Assembly: GCF_000188155.2 (NCBI RefSeq)
Contig: NZ_KE124774.1
Coordinates: forward strand, 3,552,356 to 3,616,355
DNA length: 64,000 bases
Source: Methylocystis sp. ATCC 49242
GTDB lineage: Bacteria > Pseudomonadota > Alphaproteobacteria > Rhizobiales > Beijerinckiaceae
Reading direction: 5' to 3'
Shown: in pieces, positions 1 through 8,903 of the stretch
Layout of the letters: each line of letters opens with the position of its first letter
How positions within the stretch are numbered: position 1 is the stretch's first letter
Notes under the pieces: generated by a model
What the model saw: only the letters and a program-made list of their open reading frames with translations
Told to the model about the DNA's origin: nothing
Databases searched by the model: none
Position numbers and translations under genes: made by a program

Positions 1-113
1 AAGCTTGCCGGTCTTTCCCGAAATTGATGGGAAACTATGAAGCAGACGCCTTTCTGGCGTTCGATTAGGTAATCAGACGGCAACGTCGCCACGGGACTAT
101 TCAGGTCCTTCCC

Positions 114-977
114 ATGATGAAACGAGCATTCGCTCTTGCGGCATTTTGTATGGGAGCCAGCGTCTTTACCGCAGGCGCTTCCCTGGCGGCGGATCAGTCG
201 CGCGGGCAATATCTCGTAGAGGCCCTGGCGGCGTGCGACAATTGTCACACGCCGCGCGGCCCCAACGGCTATGACCTTTCCGCGCGCTTTTCCGGCGGCT
301 CTCAGACTTTCACAGGCAAAGACTATGTCGTGCGCGGCTCCAATATTTCGCCCGACAAGGAGATGGGCGTCGGCGAGTGGAGTGACGAAGTGCTCGGCGC
401 AGCCATCGTCGCCGGAGTCGGCCGCGACGGACAGCTCGCGCCCGCCATGCCTTCCGATTCCTATCGCGTGCTGACGGACGCCGATCGCAACGCGATTATC
501 GCCTTCCTGCGAGCGCAGCCTCCCGTGAAGGCTCACCCTATCGCGCCGGCGCAGCGGCAAGGTAAGTGGTCTCCCCATCCGGCGCCCGGCGCGGAAGCGG
601 CGTTCGACGAGGCGGAGCTTTCCGACAAGGTTAAGCGCGGCCTTTATGTTGCGTCGATCGCCCGCTGCATGGCCTGCCATAGCATGGAGGTCGACGATGC
701 GCCGGAATATGTGAACGGGCTCGGCGCCGGCGGCAAGATCTTCCGAACCCCGGCGGGCGTCTCCGTCGCGTCGAATATTACGCCGCATCCGGAGAAGGGC
801 GTCGGCGCGTGGACGGATGACGAGATCAAGCGTGCGATCACGCAAGGCGTCTCGCGCAAGGGCGAGGCGCTCAAACCGCCTATGTCTACGCTTGCCAAGG
901 CGCACTTCGCCAAGATGTCGTCGGAAGATCTCGACGCGCTGGTCGCCTATCTGCGGACTATTCCCGCAAGGGAATAG
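114..977 (+). CDS. Periplasmic diheme c-type cytochrome
   Basis: Secreted cytochrome c with two covalent haems, likely an electron carrier for a periplasmic dehydrogenase. The protein has 287 residues with an N-terminal signal peptide ending near ASLAA. Two CxxCH haem sites are visible (CDNCH near residue 42, CMACH near residue 186), each in its own roughly 130-residue domain with conserved NISPD/NITPHPEKGVG segments. This tandem arrangement is typical of the cytochrome subunits of membrane-associated alcohol and gluconate dehydrogenases. Two ATGs are adjacent, so the start is 114 or 117. The gene lies upstream of mxaF but is separated from it by a protease gene on the other strand, so a role in methanol oxidation is only suggested by location. 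Confidence 0.85.
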   Translation: MMKRAFALAAFCMGASVFTAGASLAADQSRGQYLVEALAACDNCHTPRGPNGYDLSARFSGGSQTFTGKDYVVRGSNISPDKEMGVGEWSDEVLGAAIVAGVGRDGQLAPAMPSDSYRVLTDADRNAIIAFLRAQPPVKAHPIAPAQRQGKWSPHPAPGAEAAFDEAELSDKVKRGLYVASIARCMACHSMEVDDAPEYVNGLGAGGKIFRTPAGVSVASNITPHPEKGVGAWTDDEIKRAITQGVSRKGEALKPPMSTLAKAHFAKMSSEDLDALVAYLRTIPARE

Positions 978-978
978 G

Positions 979-1788
979 TCATCGCGGCTTCCCAACGGCC
1001 TCCCGAATGGCGTTCGCAAGATCGCCCTCGAAGAGAATGGCGGAGCCGTAATGCGTTTCGATGTCGAAGGGACGCGTCCAATTCATGTCGAGCGACGCGC
1101 TGTGCAGCGCGATCAGCCGTCCGTCTTCTGAAAAGAGTCCGGATCCAGATCCGCCATAGCCGTCATTGCAGTCATGGCGCGCGCGCCGGACATGCCCTTC
1201 CGTGGGCTCGTCGATCCTGTGAATCGCGCAGGATTCCACCGTCGCGGGAAGACGTGTATTCGAATGTCCCGCGGGCGACACCATCGTCACTTTCATGGCC
1301 GCTCCCGTCAGTATGTCGCTCGCATCCGGGATCGGCTGCGGCTGGACATTGTCCGGCGTCGGCTGAAGGAGGCGCAGCAGCGCCCAGTCATCCGTGATGT
1401 GCAACCCCTTCGACTCGACGGAGGCGCCGATGCGCAGGCTGTCGGCGTCGAAATAGTAATCGCCGCCGCCGATACGGAAGAAGCAGTCCGTGACGGGACG
1501 GGTCGGGACCAGCTTGCGATCGACGAAATTATGCGCGTTCAAAACGACGAGGTCATGCGAGCCGATGAGCCAGGCGGCCGCCCCGCGCTCCAGCGTGCCG
1601 TAATCGGAATAGCACATCAGAACGCCCGCGCCGGTGAAACGCGCTGTATCAGCTTCGCTCATGAGACGGCGTCCGTCCTCCGGATAGAGCGCAACATTGA
1701 CGATCTGTGCGTCGAGGCCTTCGAAAGTCGTGAAGAGGAGAGACAGGAGAATGCCGCCGGTGAGGCGGCGGATCACGCGATCGGTCAT
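979..1788 (-). CDS. Trypsin-like serine protease, secreted
   Basis: Serine peptidase of the chymotrypsin fold, probably exported. The triad is readable in order: His in LNAHNF, Asp in DDWALLRL and Ser in GYGGSGSGLF. An N-terminal hydrophobic segment (GGILLSLLFTTFEGL) follows a short basic stretch, consistent with a signal peptide or anchor. The ATG at 1788 is chosen over an upstream TTG because GGAAAAGAAG lies just before it. The gene is convergent with the diheme cytochrome gene (one base between the stops) and divergent from mxaF. Its substrate is unknown. Proteins of this size are often annotated only as trypsin-like peptidase. Confidence 0.8.
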   Translation of the reverse strand: MTDRVIRRLTGGILLSLLFTTFEGLDAQIVNVALYPEDGRRLMSEADTARFTGAGVLMCYSDYGTLERGAAAWLIGSHDLVVLNAHNFVDRKLVPTRPVTDCFFRIGGGDYYFDADSLRIGASVESKGLHITDDWALLRLLQPTPDNVQPQPIPDASDILTGAAMKVTMVSPAGHSNTRLPATVESCAIHRIDEPTEGHVRRARHDCNDGYGGSGSGLFSEDGRLIALHSASLDMNWTRPFDIETHYGSAILFEGDLANAIREAVGKPR

Positions 1789-1944
1789 GTTTTTCTTCTT
1801 TTCCAACGCCGTTCGGCGCGAGGAGATACCGCAAGAGCGCGCGCGTCAAGATGTCGTATGCGGCACGAAGCGAGGGGGCCTCGTCAGGAAATAATTGTAG
1901 GCGGTATGCCATTTTTTCCCGACGCACATTACCGATAAATCGTG

Positions 1945-1973
1945 AAGACAGGTCGCGCGCCGTAAATTTATAT
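1945..1973 (+). promoter_or_regulatory. Candidate mxaF promoter
   Basis: AAGACA (1945-1950) and TTATAT (1968-1973) are separated by 17 bases. The -35-like hexamer resembles the AAGACA core reported for methanol dehydrogenase promoters of methylotrophs. It lies about 165 bases upstream of the mxaF start, leaving a long leader. Chosen by eye; no transcript start is visible in sequence. Confidence 0.35.
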
Positions 1974-2137
1974 GCAGGCGGATCGTCTCTCCCATAAAGC
2001 GCAGCAAGCGCTACCAAGGAAGCGACCTTCAACGAACCGCGACGACTCCAAAAGATAACGGAGCGTCTTCACGAGGCGACGTCAACCTTTCAAGAAGCCA
2101 TGAACGGCCTTGCAGGACGTCGCAGGAGGACTCGTCT

Positions 2138-4012
2138 ATGAGGAAATTCATGAATTCCGTTTCCCTGCTGTCAGTCCTGATCGCGGCGCCTCTCGTGGCG
2201 GCGTCGGTCGCCCAGGCTGACGATCGGCTGGAGGCGCTCACCAAGAGCGAAAACAACTGGGCGATGCAGGGCAAGAACTACAGCTCGAACCATTACAGCA
2301 CGCTCACCCAGATCAACGCCGAGAACGTGAAGAACCTGAAGGTTTCCTGGTCGTTCTCGACGGGTCTTCTGAGCGGCCACGAAGGCGCGCCGATCGTCGT
2401 CGACGGCAAGATGTATGTGCATACGTCTTTCCCGAACAACACGTTCGCCCTCAATCTCGACGATCCGACGCGCATCCTCTGGCAGCACAAGCCCAAGCAG
2501 AACGCCGCCGCGCGCGCGGTCGCCTGCTGCGACATCGTCAATCGCGGCCTCGCCTATTGGCCGAGCGACGGCAAGACGCCTTCGCTGGTCATCAAGACGC
2601 TGCTCGACGGCAACGTCGTCGCGCTCAACGCCGAGACGGGCCAGGAATACTGGAAGGTCGAAAATTCCGACTTCAAGGTCGGCTCGACCCTGACCGTCGC
2701 CCCGCATGTCTATAAGGATGTCGTGCTGATCGGCAGCTCGGGCGCCGAGCTCGGCGTGCGCGGCTACATGACCGCCTATGACGTGCGTACAGGCGAGCAA
2801 AAGTGGCGCGCCTATGCGACGGGTCCGGACTCCGACGTTCTTATCGGCGACGACTTCAACAAGGCGAATCCGCATTACGGCCAGAAGGGCCTCGGCACCT
2901 CCACCTGGGAAGGCGACGCCTGGAAGATCGGCGGCGGCACGAACTGGGGCTGGTTCGCCTATGATCCGGGCACCAACCTCGTCTATTACGGCTCTGGCAA
3001 CCCGGCGCCGTGGAACGAGACGATGCGTCCGGGCGACAACAAGTGGACGATGACCATCTGGGGCCGCGACCTCGAAACCGGTCAGGCCAAGTTCGGCTAC
3101 CAGAAGACCCCGCACGACGAGTGGGATTACGCCGGCATCAACTTCATGATGCTCTCCGAGCAGAAGGACAAGGAAGGCAAGCTGCGCAAGCTGCTGACCC
3201 ATCCGGACCGCAATGGCATCGTCTACACGCTCGACCGCACCGACGGCACACTGATCTCCGCCGACAAGATCGACGACACGGTCAACGTCTTCAAGAAGAT
3301 CGACCTGAAGAGCGGTCTGCCGGTTCGCGATCCGGAATATGGCACCCGCATGGACCATCTCGCCAAGGACGTTTGTCCGTCGGCGATGGGCTATCACAAT
3401 CAGGGCCTCGACTCCTACGATCCGAACAAGGAGCTGTTCTTCCTCGGCGTGAACCACATCTGCATGGACTGGGAACCCTTCATGCTTCCCTACCGCGCGG
3501 GGCAGTTCTTCGTCGGCGCGACGCTGAACATGTATCCGGGTCCGAAGGGCGATCGCCAGAAGGGTGAGGGCCTCGGCCAGATCAAGGCCTACAACGCCAT
3601 CACCGGCCAGTTCAAATGGGAGAAGATGGAGCGCTTTGCGGTTTGGGGCGGCACCGCCGCGACCGCCGGCAATGTTGTCTTCTACGGAACGCTCGACGGC
3701 TTCATCAAGGCCCGTAACAGCGACACCGGCGAGTTGCTCTGGAAGTTCAAGCTGCCCTCCGGCGTCATCGGCCATCCGATCGTCTATCAGCACAAGGGCG
3801 TCGAATATGTCGCCATCATGTATGGCGTCGGCGGCTGGCCGGGAGTTGGTCTTGTGTTCGATCTTCAGGATCCGACGGCCGGCCTCGGCGCGGTCGGCGC
3901 CTTCAAGCAGCTCGCCAACTACACCCAGATGGGTGGCGGCGTGATGGTGTTCTCGCTGAACGGCCAGGGCCCCTACGACGACGTGAACCTCGGCGAATAC
4001 AAGGCAAACTGA
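2138..4012 (+). CDS. mxaF: Methanol dehydrogenase large subunit (calcium/PQQ type)
   Basis: PQQ-dependent quinoprotein that oxidises methanol to formaldehyde in the periplasm and passes electrons to cytochrome cL. The precursor has 624 residues with a 27-residue signal peptide (cleavage AQA|DDR). The vicinal disulfide that stacks on PQQ is Cys130-Cys131, which is 103-104 in mature numbering. The catalytic base Asp330 (mature 303) lies in DEWDYAG. The residue two positions on is Ala332; lanthanide-dependent XoxF enzymes carry Asp there, so this is the calcium form. GAELG and [10 protein letters not shown] contain the other expected metal ligands. A strong ribosome site, AGGAGG (2124-2129), sits 8 bases before ATG. 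It is the first gene of the mxa operon. Confidence 0.98.
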   Translation: MRKFMNSVSLLSVLIAAPLVAASVAQADDRLEALTKSENNWAMQGKNYSSNHYSTLTQINAENVKNLKVSWSFSTGLLSGHEGAPIVVDGKMYVHTSFPNNTFALNLDDPTRILWQHKPKQNAAARAVACCDIVNRGLAYWPSDGKTPSLVIKTLLDGNVVALNAETGQEYWKVENSDFKVGSTLTVAPHVYKDVVLIGSSGAELGVRGYMTAYDVRTGEQKWRAYATGPDSDVLIGDDFNKANPHYGQKGLGTSTWEGDAWKIGGGTNWGWFAYDPGTNLVYYGSGNPAPWNETMRPGDNKWTMTIWGRDLETGQAKFGYQKTPHDEWDYAGINFMMLSEQKDKEGKLRKLLTHPDRNGIVYTLDRTDGTLISADKIDDTVNVFKKIDLKSGLPVRDPEYGTRMDHLAKDVCPSAMGYHNQGLDSYDPNKELFFLGVNHICMDWEPFMLPYRAGQFFVGATLNMYPGPKGDRQKGEGLGQIKAYNAITGQFKWEKMERFAVWGGTAATAGNVVFYGTLDGFIKARNSDTGELLWKFKLPSGVIGHPIVYQHKGVEYVAIMYGVGGWPGVGLVFDLQDPTAGLGAVGAFKQLANYTQMGGGVMVFSLNGQGPYDDVNLGEYKAN

Positions 4013-4046
4013 TCTCCTCCCCGCTTGAGAAAGCGACTGTGAGACG

Positions 4047-4080
4047 ATTGCTCGGGCGCATAGCCATGCGTCCGAGCAAT
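4047..4080 (+). terminator. Intergenic hairpin after mxaF
   Basis: A 14-bp stem with one G-U pair (ATTGCTCGGGCGCA against TGCGTCCGAGCAAT) closes a 6-base loop in the mxaF-mxaJ gap. No U tract follows, so it fits an mRNA-stabilising or processing hairpin, or a partial attenuator, better than a full terminator. It would favour mxaF over downstream genes. Confidence 0.65.
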
Positions 4081-4109
4081 GCCCGATCAAAATCACGGAA
4101 CAAGCAAAG

Positions 4110-5027
4110 ATGTCGCGACTTACCCGCTCGTCTATCTGGCTCGAAACCGTCGCTGCTGCGGCGCTCCTCGGCGCCGCGACGGCGACCGCTGCTTCTCTTG
4201 GCGTCTCGAGCGACGCCGCCAACAATGCGGCGCCGTCCTCGACGCAGACGCCGTCGCAATCCACCGACTCGAACTCCCTGCGCATTTGCGCGGCAAAGAA
4301 TCAGCCGCCGCTGTCGATGGAAGACGGCTCGGGCCTTGAGAACAAAATCGGCGTCGCGCTGGCGGACGCCATGAAACGCAAGGCGCAATTCGTGTGGTCC
4401 GAGCGGCCCGCGATCTATCTCGTCCGCGATTATCTCGACAAGAATCTCTGCGACGTGATCATTGGCCTCGATACGGGCGATCCGCGCGTCGCAACTTCGA
4501 AGCCTTATTATCGAACCGGCTATGTCTTCGTGAGTCGGGCCGATCGTAATCTCGACGTGAAGTCCTGGAACGACGCGCGGCTGAAAAAGCTGGGTCACAT
4601 CGTGGTCGCCTTCGGCTCGCCCGGCGAGGCGCTGATGAAGGATATGGGCGTCTACGAAGACAATATGGCCTATCTTTACTCGCTGGTGAATTTCAAATCC
4701 GCGCGCAACCAATATACGCAGATCGATCCTTCCCGCATGGTGGGGGAGGTCGTGAATGGCGCAGCCGAAATCGCCGTTGGTTTCGCGCCTGACATCGCGC
4801 GATACGTGAAGGCCTCCGCCGTCCCCCTGCGGATGACCTTGATCGAGGACGACGCGGCCAAGAGCAATGGCGAGAAGGTTTCTCAGCGATTCGATCAGTC
4901 GGTCGCCGTTCGCCGCGACGACAAGGCCCTGCTGGCTGCGGTCGATGCAGCGCTCGTCGCTGCGAAGCCAAAAATCGAGGAAATCCTCAAGGCGGAGGGC
5001 GTGCCCCTTCTGCCAGTCACCCAGTAG
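4110..5027 (+). CDS. mxaJ: Methanol oxidation periplasmic protein MxaJ
   Basis: Periplasmic protein related to family 3 solute-binding proteins and required for active methanol dehydrogenase; a chaperone or assembly role has been proposed. The 305-residue sequence has a signal-like start (TVAAAALLGAATATAA), an Ala/Ser/Thr-rich linker, then the binding-protein fold from SLRICAAKNQPPLS onward, with GLDTGDPRVATSKPYYRTGYVFV typical of the MxaJ family split over two segments. It sits between mxaF and mxaG, the order conserved in methylotrophs. Its stop is followed directly by mxaG leader sequence. The ribosome site before ATG is weak. Confidence 0.95.
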   Translation: MSRLTRSSIWLETVAAAALLGAATATAASLGVSSDAANNAAPSSTQTPSQSTDSNSLRICAAKNQPPLSMEDGSGLENKIGVALADAMKRKAQFVWSERPAIYLVRDYLDKNLCDVIIGLDTGDPRVATSKPYYRTGYVFVSRADRNLDVKSWNDARLKKLGHIVVAFGSPGEALMKDMGVYEDNMAYLYSLVNFKSARNQYTQIDPSRMVGEVVNGAAEIAVGFAPDIARYVKASAVPLRMTLIEDDAAKSNGEKVSQRFDQSVAVRRDDKALLAAVDAALVAAKPKIEEILKAEGVPLLPVTQ

Positions 5028-5060
5028 ATGTGCGGCGCTTACCGAGCAGGAAGAAAAAAC

Positions 5061-5636
5061 GTGTTGAACCAGAAGAAAAAGGCGGCCAGCGCTATCGTTG
5101 CCGCAGTTGGTGCTTTCGTGGCCGTCTCGGCGCTCGCGCAGTCAGCGATCACGTTCCGCAACACTATCACCGGCGAGGTTCTGAATTTCAGCGACGCGCT
5201 GCCTGAAGGCAAGGACACCCCGGCTGTCAAGGAGTTCATGACGACGGGCAAGAATCCCTACAACGAGGATATGAGCTGCCTCAAACAGGGAGAACAAATC
5301 TTCCTTTCCGCCTGTTCTGGCTGTCATGGCCATATCGCCGAAGGCAAGATCGGTCCGGGCCTCAACGACTCCTATTGGACCTACCCGCAGAACGAGACCG
5401 ACGAAGGCCTGTTCTCGACGATCTATGGCGGCGCGCAGGCGTCGATGGGTCCGCAGTATCAAAATCTTCAGCTCGACGAGATGCTGAAGGTGATGGCCTG
5501 GATTCGCCACCTCTTCAAGGAAGAGCCGGAAAAGGCGACCTGGCTGACGGAAGTGCAACGCAAGTCGTTCAAGCCCTATCCGGGCCATGAGACTCTGCCG
5601 GACAATCCGCCCGGAAAGTGCCAGGCCAAGAAGTAA
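5061..5636 (+). CDS. mxaG: Cytochrome cL, electron acceptor of methanol dehydrogenase
   Basis: Periplasmic monohaem cytochrome that takes electrons from MxaFI. One haem site, CSGCH, is present in the middle of the protein, followed by GKIGPGLNDSYWTYP, which is typical of cytochrome cL. A signal peptide (AASAIVAAVGAFVAVSALAQ) leads the sequence. The GTG at 5061 is preferred because AGGAAG lies 7 bases before it; an in-frame ATG at 5028 abuts the mxaJ stop and would put an unlikely MCGAYRAGRKN ahead of the signal peptide. Third gene of the operon. Confidence 0.95.
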   Translation: MLNQKKKAASAIVAAVGAFVAVSALAQSAITFRNTITGEVLNFSDALPEGKDTPAVKEFMTTGKNPYNEDMSCLKQGEQIFLSACSGCHGHIAEGKIGPGLNDSYWTYPQNETDEGLFSTIYGGAQASMGPQYQNLQLDEMLKVMAWIRHLFKEEPEKATWLTEVQRKSFKPYPGHETLPDNPPGKCQAKK

Positions 5637-5717
5637 GGCCCGGGAATAAAGTTCGCCCCCATCGGCCGGAGGCGCAAACAAAGAGGCTGACGCCTCGCAC
5701 AAATGGAGGAACCAGGG

Positions 5718-6008
5718 ATGCGTAAAATGCATTTCGCCGCGGCGCTCGCTGTCGGCTTCATGTTCACCGCTGGCGGCGCTTTCGCCTATGACGGCACCAA
5801 GTGCAAGGCGCCCGGCAATTGCTGGGAGCCCAAGCCCGGATTCCCGGACAAGGTCGAAGGTTCGAAATACGATCCCAAGCACGATCCGAAGGAACTCGCC
5901 AAGCAGGGCGCTTCCGTCCAGGCGATGGAAGAGCGCAACAAGAAGCGGGTCGAGAACTTCAAGAAGACCGGCAAGTGGGAATATGACGTGAGCAAGATCG
6001 CTCAGTAA
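5718..6008 (+). CDS. mxaI: Methanol dehydrogenase small subunit
   Basis: Beta subunit of the alpha2beta2 methanol dehydrogenase. It is a small, lysine-rich, 96-residue precursor. A 22-residue signal peptide precedes the mature start YDGTKCKAPGNCWEPKPG, with the two cysteines expected to form its disulfide, and a basic helical tail (MEERNKKRVENFKKTGKW) follows. GGAGG upstream of the ATG at 5718 fixes the start; the ATG at 5703 would include the ribosome site. MxaI is found with MxaF but not with XoxF, which supports the calcium-type call. Confidence 0.97.
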   Translation: MRKMHFAAALAVGFMFTAGGAFAYDGTKCKAPGNCWEPKPGFPDKVEGSKYDPKHDPKELAKQGASVQAMEERNKKRVENFKKTGKWEYDVSKIAQ

Positions 6009-6012
6009 GGTT

Positions 6013-6034
6013 TCACCGCGCGGCAACGCGGTGA
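6013..6034 (+). terminator. Short hairpin after mxaI
   Basis: Perfect 8-bp stem TCACCGCG/CGCGGTGA around a 6-base loop begins 5 bases after the mxaI stop. No U tract follows. Together with the larger structure just downstream it separates the structural mxaFJGI genes from the accessory mxaRSACKL genes. Confidence 0.6.
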
Positions 6035-6041
6035 ATGTGAA

Positions 6042-6117
6042 GCGGCCACGATCTGGAATCGATGTTATTCAACAACAGCGCATCGAGTCCTTTTCCCGAG
6101 ATCGTGGCCGCCTTTTT
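6042..6117 (+). terminator. Large hairpin with U tract between mxaI and mxaR
   Basis: GCGGCCACGATCT (6042-6054) pairs perfectly with AGATCGTGGCCGC (6099-6111), followed by CTTTTTG. The loop holds a second 6-bp stem (TCGATG/CATCGA). This is a good candidate partial terminator that would lower transcription of mxaR and later genes relative to mxaFJGI. Confidence 0.7.
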
Positions 6118-6139
6118 GTCGATAGCGTAAGGTCAAGCC

Positions 6140-7171
6140 TTGAACGAGGTCTCCAAATCCGAGCCTAAGCTCGCCGAATGGCGCGAACGCGCGATCGCCT
6201 TCGAGCAGGAAATCCAGAAAGCGGTTGTCGGTCAGGACCGCGTCATCCGCCTCGTTACGATCGGCGTCTTCGCGCGCGGCCATGTCATGATCGAAGGCGA
6301 TGTCGGCGTCGGCAAGACGACTCTGCTGCGCGCCGTGTCTCGCGCCCTGGGCGGCGATTTCGCCCGTGTGGAGGGCACGGTCGACATGATGCCGAGCGAC
6401 ATTCTCTATCACACCTATCTCGGCGACGATGGTCGTCCCCGCGTTGACCCCTCCGAACTTCTGCGCCTCGCCGATACACTGCCGGTCTTCTTCTTCAACG
6501 AGATCAATCGCGCGCGCCCGCAGGTGCATTCGCTGCTCCTGCGTCTGATGGCTGAAAGAAGCGTCACGGCGTTCAACCGTCTGTATCACTTTCCCTATCT
6601 CCAGGTCTTCGCCGACCGCAATATGGTCGAGCGCGAAGAGACCTTCGAACTCCCCGCCGCCGCGCGCGACCGCTTCTTCATGGAAATCTCCATGGCCGCG
6701 CCAGCCGATCGTGAGACGAGGCGCAAACTTGTTTTCGACCCCGCCTTCCAGGATGTCGACACGCTGCTCAAGCGCGTCAAGCCGGGCACGGTGGATTACC
6801 GTGAGATTGGCGGTGTTGCTCGCACGATCCAGGAGACGGTGAAGGCGAGCGCGACTCTCGAAAGCTACGTGCTGAGTCTCTGGCAGGGCCTGACCCAACC
6901 TGCCTCAGCCGGGATATCCCTCCCTGATGTCGATGTCTCAACCCTTGTCAAAGGCGGGGCCAGTCCACGCGGTCTCGCGACGCTGGCGCGCGCGGCGCGA
7001 GTGCGCGCTTGGCTGGATGGTCGAGACTATTTAACGCCCGACGACGTCAAGGACGTCTTCTTCGAAGTCATGGCGCATCGCATTTTTGTCGACCCCATTC
7101 ATGCGCTGCGGGGCGACGAGCCCGTCAGGCAGTTATGTCACGCCGTTTTTGACGCTACGCCGGTGCCATGA
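6140..7171 (+). CDS. mxaR: MoxR-family AAA+ ATPase MxaR
   Basis: AAA+ ATPase of the MoxR family, needed with MxaS, A, C, K and L for maturation, including calcium insertion, of methanol dehydrogenase. Walker A is GDVGVGKTT (residues 53-61). The Walker B position reads FFFNE (117-121), with Asn where most MoxR proteins have Asp. The protein is cytoplasmic and 343 residues long. The only sensible start is TTG at 6140, with GTAAGG upstream. The gene overlaps mxaS by ATGA, which begins a tightly coupled block running to mxaL. Confidence 0.93.
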   Translation: MNEVSKSEPKLAEWRERAIAFEQEIQKAVVGQDRVIRLVTIGVFARGHVMIEGDVGVGKTTLLRAVSRALGGDFARVEGTVDMMPSDILYHTYLGDDGRPRVDPSELLRLADTLPVFFFNEINRARPQVHSLLLRLMAERSVTAFNRLYHFPYLQVFADRNMVEREETFELPAAARDRFFMEISMAAPADRETRRKLVFDPAFQDVDTLLKRVKPGTVDYREIGGVARTIQETVKASATLESYVLSLWQGLTQPASAGISLPDVDVSTLVKGGASPRGLATLARAARVRAWLDGRDYLTPDDVKDVFFEVMAHRIFVDPIHALRGDEPVRQLCHAVFDATPVP

Positions 7172-8013
7172 AGACGCCCGCCGACATCCTATATCGACCG
7201 CGCGGTCGTTTCCGGGCCAACCATGTTGGCGCCCACATGTCGAGCGAAGTCGGCGGCTTCGGCGTGTTTCGCGATCAGGCGCCCTTCCTGCGCTATCCAG
7301 ACGCAAGGCGCATTGACCTGCGCGCCACATTGCGCGATCCCTTTGGCGAGACGCATGTCCGACGCTTCGAGCAAAGGAGCGCGATCGAGGTCTATGCGAT
7401 CGTCGACCTGTCGGCGTCCATGGGTTTTGTCGGGGCTGTCGATCGCTTCGCTGTCGCCTGCGATATTTGTGCATCGCTCGCATTTTCGGTGACTCGGATC
7501 GGCGACCGCTTCGGCCTCATCGCGGGTGGCGCCGGATTGCGCGACGACCTCTTCCTCCCCGCGACGCGTTCGAGAAGCGGGGCGATGCGCGCCGTCGAGC
7601 GGTTGGCGAACATACGACCCGCCAGCGCCCAAGCCGAAAGCCTGGCTAGCGCAGCGGAGCGTCTCGGCGCCGGTCGAAAGCTCGTCCTTCTCATCTCCGA
7701 TTTTCGCTGGGCGTCGCCGTCGATTGAGAGCGTCTTCAACTCGCTCGTCCTTCACGACGTTCTCCCTGTCGCGCTCGTCGACTCCGTCGAATTTGATCCG
7801 CCGCGCTGGGGTCTGCTTGAATTGCGTGACGCGGAGACCGCCCGCCGGCGCCTGATGGTGATGCGCCCGGCCCTGCGAGACAAATGGATCGAGGCGGAGA
7901 CGAAGCGCCGCGAAGAATTGATCCGGATGGTGAGCGGGCGCGCGCGGCCACCGATCTTCATCGAAGATCGCTTCGACCCGCTGTCTCTCAGCTCGCGCCT
8001 GATGGCGGCGTGA
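7168..8013 (+). CDS. mxaS: MxaS, DUF58-type protein
   Basis: Partner of the MxaR ATPase in methanol dehydrogenase maturation. The 281-residue protein is of the DUF58 type with a degenerate VWA-like core: VYAIVDLSASMGF carries a DxSxS-like metal site near residues 77-81. No signal peptide or membrane helix is evident. The start overlaps the mxaR stop (ATGA), so translation is probably coupled. MoxR ATPases are generally encoded with DUF58 and VWA proteins, and this operon has all three. Confidence 0.92.
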   Translation: MKTPADILYRPRGRFRANHVGAHMSSEVGGFGVFRDQAPFLRYPDARRIDLRATLRDPFGETHVRRFEQRSAIEVYAIVDLSASMGFVGAVDRFAVACDICASLAFSVTRIGDRFGLIAGGAGLRDDLFLPATRSRSGAMRAVERLANIRPASAQAESLASAAERLGAGRKLVLLISDFRWASPSIESVFNSLVLHDVLPVALVDSVEFDPPRWGLLELRDAETARRRLMVMRPALRDKWIEAETKRREELIRMVSGRARPPIFIEDRFDPLSLSSRLMAA

Positions 8014-8021
8014 GGCGCGTC

Positions 8022-8903
8022 ATGCGTGTCGCCCTTCTCATCGTCCTCTCGCTGCTCTGGGCGCTTCCCACGCGAGCCGGCGACGCGCGCGTGACGATCC
8101 ATTCTGCGCGGCCCTTCGGCTATTTCGTTGGCGATCTCATCCGCGCGCGCATCGAAATCACCACGTCGGCGGATGCGACTCTCGCTGCCGCTTCGCTGCC
8201 GCGCCCCGGTCCCCTCAGCGTTTCTTTGGATCTCAAGGCGGTCGAGATTCATGCGACGACGATCGGCGCCGAAAAGCGTTGGGACCTCGATCTCGTCTAC
8301 CAGAATTTCTATGTCGCGCTCGATGCACGCAATATCGAAATCCCGGGTTTCGAACTGCATTTCGGGGACGAGACGGTCCTAATCCCCGCTTGGAGCGTCG
8401 GCGTCGCGCCCTTGCGCGAAATCGCTCCCGCGAAGCAGGATCGACCCGAAGATTATTTGCGTCCCGATTCGCCAACGGTCTTCGCCAATGAGACGCAACC
8501 CGAGCGCCTCGCGATCACCTTCGGAGCGCTTTCCATTTTCGTGCTTGGAGCCGTCGCACGGGATCGCGCTTGGCCGCCATTCCAGAGAAGACGCGAACGC
8601 ATTTTCAATGCGCTCGCGCGGGAACTAGCCGCGAAGGCGCATGCTGGACACGACGCTCTCCCGGGAGCCATCCAGCGCATGCATCGAACAATCGATCGCG
8701 CCAATGGAGGAACGCTGCTCGGAGAAGACGTCAGCACATTTTTGGCGCGGCGACCCGAATTTGCGTCGTTGCAGTCTTCCTTCGACCGCTTCTTTGCCGC
8801 CTCGCGCGGCGAATTTTTCTCGGAGGGCAAGGCCGACACTTACGGATTTGCGGAATTGCTGGATTTCGCGAGAGCGCTCGCCCGGCAGGAACGCGCACTA
8901 TGA
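8022..8903 (+). CDS. mxaA: MxaA, methanol dehydrogenase maturation protein
   Basis: Membrane-anchored accessory protein implicated in calcium insertion into methanol dehydrogenase. The 293-residue sequence has a signal peptide (VALLIVLSLLWALPTRAGD), a periplasmic domain, a hydrophobic segment near residues 166-180 (ITFGALSIFVLGAVARD) and a cytoplasmic C-terminal half. ATG 8022 is chosen with GAGGCG just upstream; an in-frame GTG at 8010 overlapping the mxaS stop is possible. The stop overlaps the mxaC start (ATGA). Confidence 0.9.
   Translation: MRVALLIVLSLLWALPTRAGDARVTIHSARPFGYFVGDLIRARIEITTSADATLAAASLPRPGPLSVSLDLKAVEIHATTIGAEKRWDLDLVYQNFYVALDARNIEIPGFELHFGDETVLIPAWSVGVAPLREIAPAKQDRPEDYLRPDSPTVFANETQPERLAITFGALSIFVLGAVARDRAWPPFQRRRERIFNALARELAAKAHAGHDALPGAIQRMHRTIDRANGGTLLGEDVSTFLARRPEFASLQSSFDRFFAASRGEFFSEGKADTYGFAELLDFARALARQERAL

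Noticed and set aside
2138-4012. XoxF-type lanthanide methanol dehydrogenase
   Set aside because: The lanthanide-specific Asp two residues after the catalytic Asp330 is Ala332, and mxaI is present.
2171-4285. A 704-codon open frame antisense to mxaF
   Set aside because: It mirrors the codon structure of mxaF on the other strand; composition is GC-driven, and no domain or ribosome site supports it.
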